Positions 1-11,700 of a stretch of DNA of 64,000 nucleotides are shown here, piece by piece. This DNA comes from Acanthaster planci. Lineage: Eukaryota; Echinodermata; Asteroidea; Valvatida; Acanthasteridae. How positions within the stretch are numbered: position 1 is the first letter of the stretch; the number at the start of each line of letters is the position of its first letter. The notes under the pieces are model-generated. The model had not been told where the DNA came from. It saw nothing but the letters and a program-made list of their open reading frames with translations, and did not search any database. Made by a program: the position numbers and the translations under genes. Where the stretch lies: NCBI RefSeq assembly GCF_001949145.1, contig NW_019091480.1:966238-1030237 (forward strand), given 5' to 3'.

Positions 1-122
1 TGCTGAGGAAGATCCAGAAATCACTGTCTCGAATTTTGGATTTGCTTCCTTACCAAACAGATTTTCAAATTATCAATAAAACAAACATTGTCAATCTGGT
101 GTAGTGTACGTTTCATTGATAG

Positions 123-795
123 GTGCAGTACATGTCCCAACCAGACAATGAACAGGCTGCGCCAATGACGACCATGCAGCAACAGCAAGCAGCATCCGAA
201 GTGCCTAGTGCAGTGTAGGGCGAGAATGATCCAGGGCATTATAGGTATTGATATGCTAAAATTGGGGATTTTCTTTTCACTGGCATTTGGAATTACGTAA
301 AAGAATTCGCCAGAGTCCATCTCTGTTCTGACGTAAAACATTCATGTTGTGGAAGACTGTGTTGTAGCCGAGACCACGTAAGACCTCGCACTACGCAAGC
401 CCAGCACAAGTGACAATTGAGCTATTCAAATGAACTGCAACAACAGCATTCCTTTGTCATTGTTCAACCTGTTACCTGTGACTGACCTAGTGCATGGTCT
501 TGTGTCTAGTCTTGTGATGGTCTCGACTACAACACTGGTGGAAGATGGATGGTTGAGTAACAATACTAAGGAACATGCGACTTGATTGTTACCGACATTT
601 CACCTCTTTTGTAAGAATGACAGATGTATATAGGAATATATAACTAAGTTTTGTTTTCTTTTAACCTTTGCAGGGAGCAGAGGACACAGTTTCTTGACAA
701 AAGGGGAAGTGCAGGATTCCTTCGTGTCATCAATACGGACTTTCCGAAACTCACTCAATTACATCCCGTCACTGAACGCAAAGAAACTGATGTGA
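123..795 (+). pseudogene. 3' relic of an MS4A-like paralogue (exon 5-like and possible terminal exon)
   Basis: After an AG at 121-122 the frame reads VQYMSQPDNEQ then PMTTMQQQQAA, clearly related to exon 5 of genes A-D (VQYVPQPANAQ, PMTTMQQQQ). The frame reaches a stop at 216-218. The only nearby donor is a poor GT after 201, and it would not preserve the phase-1 junction used by the other copies. A plausible acceptor (ttaacctttgcag) precedes 674, and one frame stays open from there to TGA at 793-795, but its product lacks the HHDDKKGLLETS ending. The upstream exons would lie outside the window. It may be a diverged gene end or a pseudogene; only the exon 5 similarity is firm. Confidence 0.4.
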
Positions 796-1015
796 TGTAC
801 CAAGATTGATAGTGACTTGGCCTAAACGGGTTTGCACAATTTATGCGGAAGTGGGGCTTTGTCTAACACATTGTTGTGCTTTTTTTGGGGGGGGGGTCGG
901 GATCTTGTAATATCACCCAGTTTTACGCGTGTAAAAAGCTGACTCTGTAGATAAGCCAATGATATTGATTCCAGTTTTAACAAGCTGCTTTGTGTTAATA
1001 GCAATACTTATGTCA

Positions 1016-1021
1016 AATAAA
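1016..1021 (+). promoter_or_regulatory. AATAAA polyadenylation signal candidate
   Basis: An AATAAA hexamer lies about 220 bases after the possible stop at 793-795 and would suit the 3' end of the relic gene at the left edge. The motif alone is weak evidence in AT-rich DNA. Confidence 0.3.
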
Positions 1022-4000
1022 GATAGTATCATTGTTTTCAACATATATTGAACAATGGCGTACATTAAACCATGCACAAAGATGTATGCATGTATTGCTT
1101 ATTTAAGGAATGTAAATGCTGCTGATGTTGATTCGCTGTAGAAATGATTATTCTTGAGATTTATAAAGGTGGAATGGGTAAGCCCTTTCTGAATATTTCT
1201 AAGACCTGGAACTTTGAAAGCCAAGTTTAAAACTTTAATTTGACTTCTATGGCCAGGATTCCGTAATAGTTGGCCTTAGTTTGTGTATTGTTTGGTCAAT
1301 GATGTCAGGTTGAGCATTTTTAGGATAAAGGGTCCAGTTAGTGAGTTACGTAAATTTGAAGGCACTTTTTGGAAATGCTCATTGTGAGTTCCATTCAAAC
1401 TCAGGCTAATTTCACCTTTTGTTGTGTCATGTCAAAGGCATTTTGGTACCTTTTTGTGTTTTGCACACGCAATTTGCATGATTTTATGTGCAAAAAATCG
1501 CAGTTATCCAAAGTAGAAAACTGTTCTAAGTGCTGTTTAGAGCAATTTCTCCACTAAATTTTGCCCATTTAGGGGATTTTTTTTTCTGTTTTGCTTTCGT
1601 AAATTTTGTTTACTTTATGAGCCTCGAGCCGGACGAAGAGAGGGCGCTAATTTTTGAGCAATGCATGTTCGTCTGGTCGGAACTGAACTTCGCTGGTTCA
1701 GGAACGACTAGGAAATGCACTCGTCACAGTCGCCTTGCAAGCAACAAATAGAACACTGCCGACCAACGTGCCTCTTGTTTGGCCGATGCGGGGAGGGGTG
1801 TACTTCTGCTCGAGGCGGATTGGTTTCCGGGTAATTCGTTGCATTAGGCCATGACATGGAGCTTTTAGACAAACGTTTTCAATGACAAACTTTTGATTTG
1901 CACTTCAATCATAAGAAAACCTTGAAACGAGCAGTTTCCTCGTCTGACATTAGCAGCATCATCGCCTTCATTTGTCAAAAACAGTGTTAACCCCGACGGC
2001 GCGTTGGGGGAGGGGGTATTTTGTACATTCTTGCGTCACCAACGTTACCTGTGGACGCCAGTCATGGTTATTGTGGTGTATACCCCCCATTCCCTTAGAA
2101 TGGCATTCAAATTTATAAGTGGGTGTCATGTAGCTCCTGCAACCATTAAAACCGCAGAAAAAGGTCTGAGTACCTTTTACCAGTCCTGGATTTGGGAGGG
2201 GACTACAAGGGCCGAGCCACACGGCCAAGCCACAATCTACGATGAAACAACCCAGACGTGTCTCAAAAGATCAGAGACCCAAAACCCTTTTTCCAGGTCG
2301 CTGACATTGATAAATGACAGGCCCTCGCTTTCCCAAGCGCCGTCTTTGTAAATAATCCCATGGGGAACGTGCCATGTTCTTCATACAAGGTTCGATGGAA
2401 CTTTCCAGAGGTCGGCGCAAGGGTTTCCCCCGAGGGGAAGCCCCGACGTTAAAATTGACCAAACCAGGTTGTTCAGCATGAACAGTTGAGAGGTAGGGTT
2501 ACATGTGAGATTATTGCATGTGGCTGTAATTTCTTTTAAATTCGACGTCCACAAGTTATAACATCGAAGCCTCCACGTATAGGGTTAAAGAGTGTTCCTT
2601 TCACCGATGCTGGAAAGTTTTCTCACAATTAGGGAGGGAGTGGCACAAAACATTCGTTTTGCGTTTTGAGTGTGGCCTCTGGGAACACCGTCCCGGCACT
2701 CCAACAGCAAACTCGTCCAAAGACTGAATTTAAGGGTCGCTAAGTGGCCCACTGTTTTTGTCGGGAAGCATTAGTGTCCATCATTTGGCCCAGCCAAAGA
2801 ATTTTGATCAATAACATGGGTCGGCACTCCGTTAGCGCATTCATGTGCGTGGCTCAGGGAACAAGCTTCTACTTCGCCAAACGTAGCTGCAATCAATTTT
2901 TTGAATGCAAACTTCCCAAGCTGGTGCACCTTGTGTCTCAGTCAATAAACTTCATTTTCAACTTTGGTTTCACTATTTCAAAGGGTATTTTTCCACCTTT
3001 TTGGGTTTAATGCTAGTTAGATTCTCATGTACTCATGAGTAAAACTGTGATTTCATCTCAGGAAGAAGCCTCAATGATACATTGGTTTGTACACAAAAAA
3101 GTCCAGCATTAAGTTCGTAGATTTTCCTGGGCTCAGTTTTCTTTTCTTTGCTGATTCATTGTTTACGTGCATAGCAATCAGAAAGCATTAATTGATTTCT
3201 TAGAATGTTTTCAGTTAATAAATGCTGAGTTCACTGTTTGAACAGAAACACCGGTGCATTGACCATGTCTTCCCTAAAATGACTCGACTATAAAGCGCCC
3301 TCGGTTGTCTGGGAAAGCGTGGATAATTTTAATTGTTTAAAAACATGCCATTTTCAATTCATTTAACCAACTAGGAAAGTAAAAGAGTTTTCATACATTA
3401 AAAAGGAATACAAGGTTTATTTGCGTCTATGAACTCTCAGAATTTACAGCTTATAAATTAATATAATTTATATTTCGGTGACCAAAAACCTCAAGGGTCG
3501 TACGATTTGCTTGCTCCACAACGCACAGCAAACATCTACACGTGTTAATATTTCTAATGTGTATGTTTATATTAAAAAAACAACTATCAACATCAATACT
3601 ACAATCCTCTCCAATTTTCCCTCTCAAAAACCCCTGCTTATTGCCTTTAAATATATTATTGGTCTACGTATGAAGATTGGAAGACCTTAAAAGCCTAAAC
3701 CAATTTTGCGCGTAAAGGACAAAAAATTAAATAGCTTCGACTAGCGGCCACAAACAACCGAACGCCTGTCCCTTTGTGTGGAAAACTCCCGAAATCTAAT
3801 TCAATACCAATAATGCAAAACGTGATTTTTTAGGCAGAAATTGTTGCTTTGGCATCCAGCCTCTGGTCAATGTTTGCAAGCAAACAAGGTCACTACAGAA
3901 AGTATTGCAAATGTAGAGTGCTGTTCAAATTTATGAATAACAGTGCAAGAATTATTTGTCAGGTTGGTAGCAAGTATATGCTAGTCACGCTACATAATAC

Positions 4001-5123
4001 TACAGCCGCGCCGGTGGTTTCGACTGAAGTTCATACAGAGACAGAACACGTCCGTCTAACGACTTGTCATCAAGTCTACTTGGAAACCGGCGGGGCGTCG
4101 ACAAAGCGTGGTGCGGTGGTGACTACACCTCCATGTACTGTACATGAACAGTACGTACAGCGCCGTGTACATTTACATGTATACGTGTTCGCTGGTTCAG
4201 CGGTTGCGATCTTGAGCAGTGTACTAATGCCCGGCGACTGAGCATTGTCGAATGTCATCGAGTGACTCCAACCTCAAGTGAGTACATGCGATTTCTAGCA
4301 TAAAGTTAGATCAAGAAAATTATGTTTTTTCATACGTGGTGAATTAAAACTGGTAGATTTTACTACAAAGCCTGCCGGTTTCTATGACTCTTCACCCTGG
4401 GCAATGCAGCGTCATCTCTTTCATTCTCAGTAAGTTCGTGCAACGAATTTTTCAAATTCAAAATTGTGTTGAGGAAAAAGTATCCGAGAACTAGCACATT
4501 GTGTGATAAAATTCCGTGGCATTCCGTTTGCGCTGAACTACTAATCCTTGTCTGATTGGTCTATTATAAATTTCCGGCTCCATCAATTTTCTTTCTTTTT
4601 GTACATTAGACCACTGGAGAAAGTTGTTAACTAGTTTTATAAAGTTAACACCTTTCTGCAAATAGGGTTATCAATGATTCTGCGCGACTGGAAACACGGC
4701 TAACAGACGGTTGTTTTTTTTTAAGACTAGGGTCAGCCATGTCACTGATCTGCCTAGCACAAGAGGTCTCAGGGGACAGCAGGCTCTTTCGGTTCTCACA
4801 TGCACTGAACGGACCTGCGTATTTTGTACGGTACCTGTACATGTGCATCAATGTGGAAAGCACGTTCATTTTGGGCACGTTCAAATTTCAACCGCCGTAC
4901 GTACGCCGGTACGATATTGGCATACCCCATACCTTTCATTGTAAGTAGTTTGCTTAGGCAAAGTGCGATTGAATGTACTCCAATGACGGACACATCCCAA
5001 TGGTACTTGGAAGGCTTGATGAGGGTGTTGTGCTGCCAAAAACCTGTTACCTGTGTTGATTTATGTTTTACAATTGAATGAAGTGCTACACATGCAGACG
5101 AATGGATCAATGCAATCCACATG

Positions 5124-5714
5124 TCACTTTATCCGGAGAAGGAAGACCGTTGTATGATTTATGTACTTATCTGGGCATATAGCATGTCTGTTGTGACCCT
5201 GTCCAGCAACTGGGTTTCTAGTAGTAGTCACTTTTGTTGATGGCTCGAGGATCTTGTTCGGTGATGAGGCGGGTCGCGGCGTTGCATTTCCTCGATGCAT
5301 GGAGGACAATCCCAGCTGGTTGACCAAGCGTGTGACACTTTGCTGTTTTCCTGCAGTTACCTGTGATAAACCTAGCTGCCCGTCAATTTCTCGGAGTGTC
5401 TTGAGCCTTTCTTCAAGTTGATTTACATTTGATACCATGATGCAGAAGCAAATTGCAAGTGTGGTCTGGTACGTCCGAATAACCGTTTTGTATAATTGCG
5501 CATGGAGATCTTTTGTTACTAAACTAAAATTTCTGTCGTGAAGCTCAAGATCTTGGTTGCTTTCCCAGCAGCGTATTAGGTTGGAATATCTATCTCCGCA
5601 CTCAAATATAAAGATGATTGCCCTTAGACATTGCATCGAGGCAACCACGCCCCCCCCCCAATATGGTGTATGATGGAAGACCAGGATCCCTTTTAGAGGA
5701 GACCTACCAATCAC
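5124..5714 (-). CDS. Hypothetical 196-codon open frame
   Basis: This is the longest open frame that is not antisense to a recognised exon. I do not recognise the product. The middle contains a charged stretch likely to be helical (QLEERLKTLREIDGQLG), and the C-terminal third is rich in Thr, Pro and Asn. The first part crosses a run of Cs at 5651-5660, which argues against coding there. No clear promoter or splice context was identified. It could be one exon of a minus-strand gene, part of an old repeat, or chance. Frames this long are uncommon by chance in AT-rich DNA but not decisive. Confidence 0.2.
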   Translation of the reverse strand: MIGRSPLKGILVFHHTPYWGGGVVASMQCLRAIIFIFECGDRYSNLIRCWESNQDLELHDRNFSLVTKDLHAQLYKTVIRTYQTTLAICFCIMVSNVNQLEERLKTLREIDGQLGLSQVTAGKQQSVTRLVNQLGLSSMHRGNATPRPASSPNKILEPSTKVTTTRNPVAGQGHNRHAICPDKYINHTTVFLLRIK

Positions 5715-7769
5715 TTAACATTTTGCTGGATTGAACTTTATATCCCAGGTGCTAAGTTAGTTCACGAGTCCAATTCCTTTAACTAAGACAAAGGTGCATC
5801 GTCATTTGATTGCATCGTTGTATACATCATAAAATCATGCTGAAGGATAGATGTACATGAACATGACGAAGTGAGGACCCGCAAATTTTCCTTATAAGAC
5901 CCCTGAGATTGGCCCCCCCCGTAGGATAGTCTTGGCCTCAAGACACTAGGTATTCAATAACAGATCCGGCGTAGTGCACCCTCTAGCGACTCAGTAAAAA
6001 GACTAGCGCGTTTGCTCGCACTAACCAAAGTTTTAAAGTTTTGGGAATCTAACAGTAGCGGTTTAAATTTTTCTTTATTTCTCCGTGGGGTATTCCGAGG
6101 GAAACAATCAGCGATCCCAAAATGGTTCACTGTCAGTCGCACGACGGTTGTAAGCATAAGTGCTGCATGCAACACTCAACTGTGAAGTGTGACGTTCAAG
6201 CATACTAATTAGTTATGCAACGCAGTGATACCCCTGCGCACAGATACCGATTTCGAATGGCAAGCCGTCTTTTGTAACGACATGTTAATACACTACTCAA
6301 ACAAGTCAAGGACCACTTTTTATTTTGTGTATACTTTTTATATGAGATATTTTACTGCTGGAAATGTGTAATTGATGTTTTGAAACATTTTTAATTTTTT
6401 TATTCCAACGAGAAAACCATCCGGAAAGACAAACAATGGAAGAACTAGACCCCACTCATTTGCTTGGAAAAAAAATACAAGTTAAGAAAAAAGTAGTCTT
6501 TAACTTTTTTGAGTAGTGTATTTGCACCATTGATCTGATTGTATTTCGGCCACGTCCATTTCTACGAGATTCCCAAGACGTCAATGACGGAAAATCAGAC
6601 ACAGTTGTGTAAGGCTGCTCTACGGCATTGACGAAAATAATTATCAATCACTCGCTGACGTCTTAGACCAAGATTACTGTAGGAAATTGTGGGTGTCTCA
6701 TATTTATTGGGAAGAAATATTCCTCCAGATTAACTGCTCGAAAACACTGTGATGTTGGACCCTTCGCATTTTCCTCAACCGTGCTATAATTAGCATTTCT
6801 TCGTGTATTGTTGCAATGTGTGACTATAATACTAGTGATGTGGTAAGGCCTGAATTAAGCAACCATACATTGACCGGCCAGGTGTTGTCGTTACAGTGCG
6901 CAGGCACGGGTAACTGAGCTCATTTCTAGCTTGTACAAGGCCGTAGGTAAACATAAAATAATATCTCCTCCGTTTTATTTTTCAGGAAGGGGGCAGCTTT
7001 CTTTTCATAAAGAGGATGAATTGTGTCGCTGGAGTTGAAGAATTTTCTTGACTTTTTCTGTTTCTTTTTTTGTCTAACGGAGCCTTTACTCATTTGACAG
7101 GCTTTAAAGGGTTTATGCAATGCGTTTTGTACTGCAAACCTTGCAAATGTACCTGTTTATGTTTACCCAACCCAGCCACCCATTGCCGTAAATAAACCAA
7201 TTTCCTTCAACTTTAAATGTTGATATTTAGCTGTCCTCAATTTCGTTTTTTGGGCATGTGACTTGCCGCTTAAGCACATGAAAATAAGCCAGGGAAACAG
7301 TTTTTGATTCTCCCAAAAGAAGGCTTTCAATGAGCAGATTTGGGTTCACATTTGAACAGGAAAACCATATAAATGGAAGGACTGATGACTTTGCGGCAGT
7401 AGAGCCCTCAGCTGACAGGCATAGAATAGATAATAATGTTAATATTGAGCACTTTCCAGTACGTAACCTCAACTGGATGTCAACAGTTTTTATACATTAC
7501 AGAAGCATCTATAGATGTGACACTAAGTTATGGAGACACGTTGAATTTCGTTGTCGTGAAGGCAGTCCAAACTAATCTTGACAGTGTATTTTCAGCAACA
7601 ACTTAGAAGGTTGTGACAGAACCCAGCGAGTGATCTGACGGCTGCATCTCAAAGACGGAAGAATGACTTCATTTCACAGAAGACTGAATAGATTGAACTA
7701 TAAGATGTTGGAAAAAACACTTTCTCTGGCCCTTATGACAAACTACCCATCAGATGGGCCAATACACTG

Positions 7770-7975
7770 CAAACACTCCGGTGGTAAAAATAACAAAGTT
7801 TGGTGTTATCTGATGATTACATAAAAATATGTTGCTTTAACACCGCTGGTGTTACTTTACTCACCTACAAGTGTTACAAGGCACTGGAGGGTATTAAAAG
7901 TAACACCATCAGTGTTCAAATGACACAAACATTTCAACACCGGTGAAAAGTGTTGGCATGGTCATCTACACCTTT
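7770..7975. repeat. Cluster of AACACC/GGTGTT palindromic words
   Basis: Within about 200 bases there are at least six variants of AACACYRGTGTT or its halves: near 7771, 7801, 7840, 7869, 7902 and 7936. Many are self-complementary, so the region could fold on either strand. It lies 0.5 kb upstream of the first coding exon of gene A. It may be the remains of a small palindromic element; no open frame is involved. Confidence 0.5.
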
Positions 7976-8515
7976 TTTGGAATGTACAGTGAAAACCAGG
8001 ATGCGATTGCATTAAGAAAACTTCAGATAGGAAAATTGTTTGGTTCTCAGAAATCTGACTGCGAATGAGTAATGTTTCGGAATAATGATCTATTTAACTT
8101 CTACACCAAGAAACTTCCTTTACTGAATGTCAGTACAATTAGAGTATGCATGCGGCTTTCGCAAGGACAGGTGCCCTATTGGCAGAAACAAAACACTTGG
8201 TACAGTACCTGGAATTGGTGTATAGGTGTTCAAATATGCAACTTAAAGGAATCAGTAATACATCTAAGAACTAGCAATTAAGACTCATCATGGGAACCAA
8301 AAGTTTATAATGGTCCACTAATTGTCGAGTGCTAATAAAGAATAAGTCTAAGTAGAGTTACTTTTGAGAAAGTCCACAAAAAGGAGTACATGTATTAGGA
8401 ATATCAAGGCATGGACCCATCGAACCTTTATAGCTTTAAGTTAAAGTATTGACACATGCATCCGACGCTTCTTTCTCATTCTATAATGAAACATTCACTA
8501 CAGATCATCATTACC

Positions 8516-8725
8516 ATGAACCCAACTGGTCAGCCTGCTGTAGTGATGAGCTCCAGCGCCGGGGAAATTCAGCCCAGCGCGCCTCGTAAGAAAGTGCCCG
8601 GACTGAAGGGATTTTCAGTGGTCCACATCGTGCTGGCGGTTCTGAGTATCATCTTTGGGATCCTTGCCGTAGTATTTGAATGCAATTTTTCTTACGCTGG
8701 ATGGGGAATCTGGAGTGGAATTTTG
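8516..8725 (+). CDS. Gene A coding exon 1 (N-terminus, TM1)
   Basis: It encodes 70 codons starting MNPTGQPAVV and ending YAGWGIWSGIL before GTGAGT. The K-K-V-P-G-L motif before TM1 and the Y-A-G-W-G-I-W-S-G turn before TM2 are shared with B-D. The acceptor is cactacag at 8496-8503, leaving 12 noncoding bases before the ATG. Confidence 0.8.
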
Positions 8726-11700
8726 GTGAGTGAAGATTTCCTGAATTGTCAGAGATTGCCAGCAAACACCAAATTGCTGAAGCTATTGATAATAGTTTCG
8801 TCGCCGCTATGGCGTTCAGTGGTGTTGCAGTGTATCGGAGACGTTAATTTTGCATCCACGATAAAAGGTTTAGACAGGTTATTTCATTGACCTTTCTTAT
8901 AACGGACAAGGGGCGGGCTCGACTTTACTTTTATGGCAGTAAATCAGTCATCATCGTACAATAAACAATAGATGGCGCTCTTCGTAGCTGACGCTTGAGC
9001 CAGGTTTGTAAAAGGCACTCATGGAAAAGGACACTTCTGAAAACGGTCCCAAAATGGGGGATACATTTCATCGGGAGACTTTCAGGCGCTGGTGGCAGCA
9101 GACATACCGGTCCTTACAGTTTTGGGGTATTGCCCGTACTCAGAATTACGCGCACGTGCTCAGAACAATGTGCGCATGCTCAGAGCTGGCAAAAAAAAGA
9201 CCGGTGTGTTTGTTACCACCAAGCGTCCTAGACCGTCCAATTGTGCTAAACCTTGCATATAAACAGGGCGCTTCAGTCAAAAATTAAACTTGAAAAGATC
9301 ATAATATTCTTGCGTTTGTGGTAAGGGGAATTATGGTAGTGAGAAATCAACATTATTTGTTGCCGATTTCGTCCCATTTTTCATCAGTTTTTCCTCGTGA
9401 CTGGCATTCTGGGCTTGGCTACACGGAAACAAAACAGCAAAAGAGGCCTGGTAAGATCAGAGCTGATTCGTTTAATTAAAATGACAACATTTGAAGTACA
9501 CAGGCCCCATATGTAAGCTAACCAGTAACGTTTTCATAGAATTCGGGAAAGTTTGGGCGGATAGTACGATCGAAGGATTTGAAAATCCTTTTGTGTGAGA
9601 AATGGCAGAGACGTTTTTGCTATGACTACATAAGTGACATCGCAAGAAATTGAAACGAACGGTGTCTTTTGACGCTAGCATTTCCAAGTATGAATGAGCG
9701 TTTTCTTAATATTTTTTTCGTTTTGTTTCCGTTTGTTTAATCTTTGAAAAGCAGTTATAGAAAATGACAAGTGACGTGACATATGACTTTCTTAACTTAT
9801 TCCCTTCACGGTAAGCATTTGTTACTGCGTTTTATTTCAGGTCATAGCCTTCATGGTGATGTCGATACTATCCTCGATTGTGGCCTTCCAGCTGATGGTT
9901 GCTTCTGTTATTGCCGCCCCTGTAGAGTTCTATTACTACTGTCACCCGTACCCGCGTGGCCTCGATTACAACTATTATTGTGGTTTCCACATGGTATATT
10001 GCACAATTAATTATCACATCAGTTTTGTAAACAAAAAAACTTGGAGAGGAAGCTGCAGGAATCTTTGATTACACCAAAGCAGAGTTCTTGACCGAAATGC
10101 CGTTGACCCACGGGTTACGATCCGAAAAACTCCAAACTATTTAAGAATGGCAATTATTCTAAAGCTTGAATTACATGAAACAAGGACACACTGATATTAG
10201 GAACAAATAAACAAATATGATTTAACGAGAATGTTACACTTGGCGTGTAAAAGAGAATGGTAACAAAGAAAATGCTGATTGAAACTGGTTTACAGTAATA
10301 AGGGTAAAGAATCGTGAAAATATCTTATTTAAAAATGATATTCTTACAGGCGAGAGCTTGATAGGCACTATAGTGAAAAATGCTAGACTTGGGGGCATAC
10401 ACTGTGTATACAGTGTTAAAATACACGTCGGGCAGGGCAAAAAATGTCCAAAATTAATTTACATCTCCCCGGTGCAAATCCATCTTTTAAATAGTCCTTT
10501 CACAAGGCATGTCGTAAGTAACACAGTGATCAATGACACAAAATGCCTTTGTCACAGCTCATTTGAATAGCTTGTGAATTGGCTTAAGACTGAATTACTT
10601 GGAATGGACTTACAGGGACTTGTGATGGACTCAAATACAACACACTGGCCTTTGGCGTTGAGCATTAAACGCTCGAGTGCTCCAGATGCTGAGATGGTGT
10701 ATAATACCGGCGAAACCAATGGAATTTCACACATCTAACACCATACACGTTTTAGTGTCGAACGAAGAATACTTTCCGTTATTCATGACACCCAGACTTT
10801 GATATTTTCGGTGTTATTTGTGGATTTGTGTGTGCAGACACTGCGTCAGGCCATCGATGCGTTGTTGGGAATAGTAGGCCTGGCTGAGTTGACCATCAGC
10901 GTTGTGACTGCCTCTCTGTCCTGCTATGGCGTATGCCAATGTTGCAATCCCTACACTCCTGTCATGGTGCGTTAACAAACTCCTTCGGTTGATAATATTT
11001 TTATAGGACAGCTCCAAATATTGGCCTTTTTTACGAGTTTCGTTTTAACAATTTTCTAAACACTTTCCTGCTATCATTTCGGAAACATGTTTTAATGTTA
11101 CACAAGTTTGGAGTTTTAATGGATAGTGCCAAGCCGTTGGACTTTCATACTTCGGAATGGGACATCTAACGTCTAGCATCTCAGTATATTTGCAAAGGAA
11201 TAGCAAAATTATGTTTAGCTGCTAAACACCGCTTTATATTGTATATGCATTCACGAGAAAGGTCCTTATCAGCCGTTAAAGACCATCCACGTGAGGGGAT
11301 CTCTATCAATAGGACTGGCTAATCTGTCCAAGATTTTTATGAATATCTATTGAGGAGTCAAAAACTGCGAATTACCCGCAGTCCCTGAAACGACCAAGTA
11401 TGGCAGGTAAAAGAAATCCAATGTACGGAGGTATAGAAGTGCCATAGTACTTGTCCGGGAATGTTACAAGAACGTACTTAATATTCTTGTATTCCCTAAA
11501 AATATCTAATATGAACTAAAGACTGGTGCTCAGAGAGCTGGAAATGATTATTATGTCCTATTACTAGCCCTAGAAACATTCCTTTAACCATTTCACCTCC
11601 CAAGGGAGTGTACGGCACAGTATAATTATGTAGCACTGACAACATCCTAAAAGTAAGGTGGAATGATAGAATCCCACAAGTGCCAACCTCTTTTGGAGGT

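Larger units (their letters stand above)
1022..8503. other. Spacer between the left relic and gene A
   Basis: No MS4A-like exon is visible in this 7.5 kb. It holds a 196-codon minus-strand open frame (5124-5714), a cluster of short palindromic words (7770-7975), homopolymer tracts and many tacatgta-type words. A noncoding first exon of gene A should lie here. One weak candidate ends at 4277 (ctcaa followed by gtgagtac), with slight resemblance to the 5' exon donors of B-D. Confidence 0.5.

Noticed and set aside
3849-4241. 130-codon plus-strand open frame
   Set aside because: No recognisable domain, rich in repeats of tacatgta type, and no splice or promoter support. Treated as chance.
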